From: DASXMT01 sp963755985
GTDB taxonomy: Bacteria; Actinomycetota; Acidimicrobiia; Acidimicrobiales; RAAP-2
Reading direction: 5' to 3'
NCBI GenBank assembly: GCA_963755985.1
Contig: CAVWLO010000001.1
Span: 310,001-374,000, forward strand
DNA: 64,000 bases
Within the stretch, counting starts at the first letter, position 1, and each line of letters starts with the position of its first letter. This document shows, one piece after another, positions 63,919-64,000 of this stretch. The position numbers and the translations under genes are program-made. The notes beneath the pieces are model-generated. The model had not been told where the DNA came from, searched no databases, and was given only the letters and a program-made list of their open reading frames with translations.

Positions 63919-64000
63919 GTGGCCGAGGATCCCACACTGTTTGCCTGGGCCGGGGGCCCCGATGCCTTCGACCGGATGATCAACGCCTTCTACGACCGGG
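63919..64000 (+). CDS. Truncated haemoglobin (group II-like), 3' part outside window
   Basis: Only 27 codons are seen: DPTLFAWAGGPDAFDRMI then NAFYDR, which matches the A/B-helix start of group II truncated globins (GlbO type) that bind O2 or NO. GTG 63919 is 6 nt after TACATT (63907-63912), probably leaderless. Confidence 0.7.
   Translation, partial: MAEDPTLFAWAGGPDAFDRMINAFYDR

Noticed and set aside
1..64000. tRNA, rRNA, CRISPR, IS or prophage features
   Set aside because: No tRNA-like cloverleaf with CCA-proximal stem, no regularly spaced repeats, no transposase, integrase or phage structural genes were seen.

Overview
The window is about 64 kb of high-GC DNA from an actinobacterium. Four things point that way. 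bioB is followed by a small Cys-rich protein of the mycobacterial BsaP type. There is an actinobacterial LexA box (CGAAC-N4-GTTCG). DUF3039, DUF4232 and luciferase-like (F420-type) families are present. A TANNNT -10 box often sits 6-8 nt before a GTG/ATG, the arrangement of leaderless actinobacterial transcripts. An archaeal-type riboflavin synthase and the mixed gene content would fit an environmental lineage such as Acidimicrobiia, but I cannot assign it below phylum. No rRNA, tRNA, CRISPR array, insertion sequence or phage gene was seen.

Layout. 1-7.9 kb: a truncated GNAT gene, two unknown genes, a SABATH-type methyltransferase, a VOC protein, a beta-carbonic anhydrase, an arginine deiminase coupled to a YbhN-like membrane protein, and a class II aldolase. 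7.9-29.2 kb: a catabolic island with a Rieske oxygenase (frameshifted), an acyl-CoA dehydrogenase, a TetR regulator, four SDRs, a carboxymuconolactone-decarboxylase-like protein, an amidohydrolase, a two-module VOC protein, two cyclase-family hydrolases, a CoA ligase, a fused E1 alpha-beta dehydrogenase, a Baeyer-Villiger monooxygenase, a P450 and a solute-binding protein. 29.6-39.8 kb: mixed genes, including an FSP1-like oxidoreductase, a luciferase-like oxidoreductase, a diiron protein, a YCII/ECF42 sigma pair, a gamma-carbonic anhydrase and a DUF4232 lipoprotein. 40-64 kb: mainly housekeeping genes: ahcY, bioB-bsaP, an ABC exporter with adenosine deaminase, maf-dus, an ABC-F protein, a TMEM175 channel, an MTHFR-like protein, an SOS-boxed radical SAM gene, bioA-bioF-bioD, riboflavin synthase, acyl-CoA metabolism, a nucleotidyltransferase, and the start of a truncated haemoglobin.

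The strongest unexplained signal is a repeated palindrome, consensus TGTACYGACCRGTACA, at nine places between 9.3 and 27.9 kb and always in the promoter gaps of the catabolic island. At most sites it abuts or overlaps the -10 box. It is a good candidate operator for the single TetR repressor encoded inside the island (10711-11382). This would make the island one regulon for uptake, activation, oxygenation, Baeyer-Villiger ring expansion, hydrolysis and acyl-CoA processing of a cyclic or aromatic compound whose identity the sequence does not give.

Several genes carry single-base frame breaks (about 9044, 46231, 46465 and 56075-56092, perhaps one near 46960). Several are in G/C runs, so they may be sequence errors rather than true mutations. 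Start codons were chosen from Shine-Dalgarno or leaderless promoter signals, so many differ from the longest possible frame.
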